Part shown: piece by piece, positions 6,574 to 7,327 of the stretch | How positions within the stretch are numbered: the stretch's first letter is position 1 | Layout of the letters: every line of letters starts with the position of its first letter | Position numbers and translations under genes: made by a program | The notes under the pieces: generated by a model | Databases searched by the model: none | What the model was told of the DNA's origin: nothing | Seen by the model: only the letters and a program-made list of their open reading frames with translations | Source of the DNA: Deltaproteobacteria bacterium | Lineage (GTDB): Bacteria; Bdellovibrionota_C; UBA2361; OMII01 | DNA: 7,327 nt | Assembly (NCBI GenBank): GCA_023262305.1 | Contig: JALRCK010000088.1 | Coordinates: 282-7,608, forward strand | Direction: 5' to 3'

Positions 6574-7327
6574 TCTACCTCGCGGCTATCCTCACAATCA
6601 CATTGTGCGCGCTAGCCGCCTACCACATCGCGGTGCTACGACAGATATCGCGCATCGTTACATCACAAGATGAGGAGACTCCCCGCCTCATGTTTGGAGG
6701 GTGGATTAAGCGCCTCCCCTTCTTTGGCGCCAAAACGAATGAGATTGAGGCACTCGTTGCCCAACTCCGACAGTCAGACACCGATCACCGTACTCGGTAT
6801 AAGATCCTCACAGAAAACGTAGCAGCGGCGGTGATGCTCCACGAAGCCGATGGTACAATTTTGTGGTGTAGTCCTTTTACAGAGGTCATTACCGGCTTTC
6901 CGCTCTCAGAGATCTACCGAAACAAAGAGAGCTTCCTCAGGTCTAACATTCAAGAGGAGGACCGCGAGATATTTGAGAGATCCCTCCGCATCGTAGCGAC
7001 TGGGGAGCCATTTCAATGTCGCTACCGGTTCTATCACAAGTCTGGCATGGCGCTCTGGCTTGAGACTCGCACCGTCCCAATTCTTGACAACACCTCCAGT
7101 GAGTACGTCGCTCTGTCGATCACAATCGACGTAACCGCGCATGTGATGAACCAGATACAGGTCGAAGAGCGCAATAAGGACCTGAGTGAGTTCACTTATA
7201 TGATCTCTCACGATCTCAAGGCTCCAATCCTCACTATCTCGGGCATGCTCGGCATTCTTGAGGAGGAAGAGTCGATCAAGAATGAGCCGCACCTTGCAGA
7301 GCCGCTCGCCTACATCCGTAAAGCGAC
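6570..7327 (+). CDS. Membrane-anchored PAS sensor histidine kinase (3' end beyond window)
   Basis: From GTG 6570 a frame stays open for 252 codons to the window edge. Residues 2-23 are a single hydrophobic anchor (LAAILTITLCALAAY), followed by positive residues, so the rest should be cytoplasmic and there is no periplasmic sensor loop. After a linker with a probable helical stretch (57-77), residues about 78-190 are a PAS domain: DGTILWCSPFTEVITGF (94-110), HKSGMALWLETRTVPILD (156-173) and a closing SITIDVTAHV (183-192). A HisKA dimerisation domain begins at about 200, with H-box FTYMISHDLKAP (208-219), where H214 is the phospho-accepting histidine. The ATPase domain must lie past 7327. The pairing with HDOD suggests one signalling unit. 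The partner response regulator is not seen downstream within this window; the divergent REC-LpxC is a candidate. Confidence 0.9.
   Translation, partial: MIYLAAILTITLCALAAYHIAVLRQISRIVTSQDEETPRLMFGGWIKRLPFFGAKTNEIEALVAQLRQSDTDHRTRYKILTENVAAAVMLHEADGTILWCSPFTEVITGFPLSEIYRNKESFLRSNIQEEDREIFERSLRIVATGEPFQCRYRFYHKSGMALWLETRTVPILDNTSSEYVALSITIDVTAHVMNQIQVEERNKDLSEFTYMISHDLKAPILTISGMLGILEEEESIKNEPHLAEPLAYIRKA

Noticed and set aside
6906..7292. 128-codon open frame on the minus strand
   Set aside because: It is antisense to the PAS/HisKA kinase, whose domains are clear on the plus strand.

Overview
The window reads as a chromosomal stretch from a Gram-negative, lipid A-making bacterium. Two genes of the Raetz lipid A pathway (lpxD and an lpxC-type gene) lie within about 4 kb of each other. 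By eye the base composition is moderately GC-rich (low to mid 50s percent). No transposase, integrase, phage gene, tRNA, rRNA or CRISPR array was seen. The gene mix (HDOD protein, PAS histidine kinase, NtrC/NtrX-like receiver, secreted serpin, dispersed lpx genes) would fit a deltaproteobacterial-type or related environmental lineage, but nothing here fixes the taxonomy.

Layout: (1) 1-137 holds the probable 3' tail of an upstream gene and the lpxD leader. (2) lpxD, + strand, 138-1166. (3) Converging on it from the minus strand, a polytopic membrane protein with a C-terminal SRPBCC/START-like domain, 1293-2714. Its last ~20 codons appear to be displaced into another frame. (4) A secreted serpin, minus strand, 2807-3982. 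(5) A 455-aa protein, minus strand, 4034-5401, in which a complete response-regulator receiver domain precedes a catalytically intact LpxC deacetylase domain. (6) A 245-bp divergent intergenic region. (7) An HDOD protein, + strand, 5647-6573, with a GTGA overlap into (8) a membrane-anchored PAS sensor histidine kinase starting at GTG 6570 and cut by the window end.

How the parts may work together: LpxC catalyses the committed, normally tightly controlled step of lipid A synthesis, and LpxD the next acylation. Here LpxC carries a receiver domain with all phospho-relay residues, and a HisKA-type kinase is encoded divergently next door. This suggests, as inference only, that lipid A flux is set by a two-component phosphorelay acting directly on the enzyme instead of on transcription. 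The serpin gene follows the REC-LpxC gene by about 50 bp on the same strand and is probably cotranscribed with it. The REC-LpxC fusion is the most noteworthy feature of the window.
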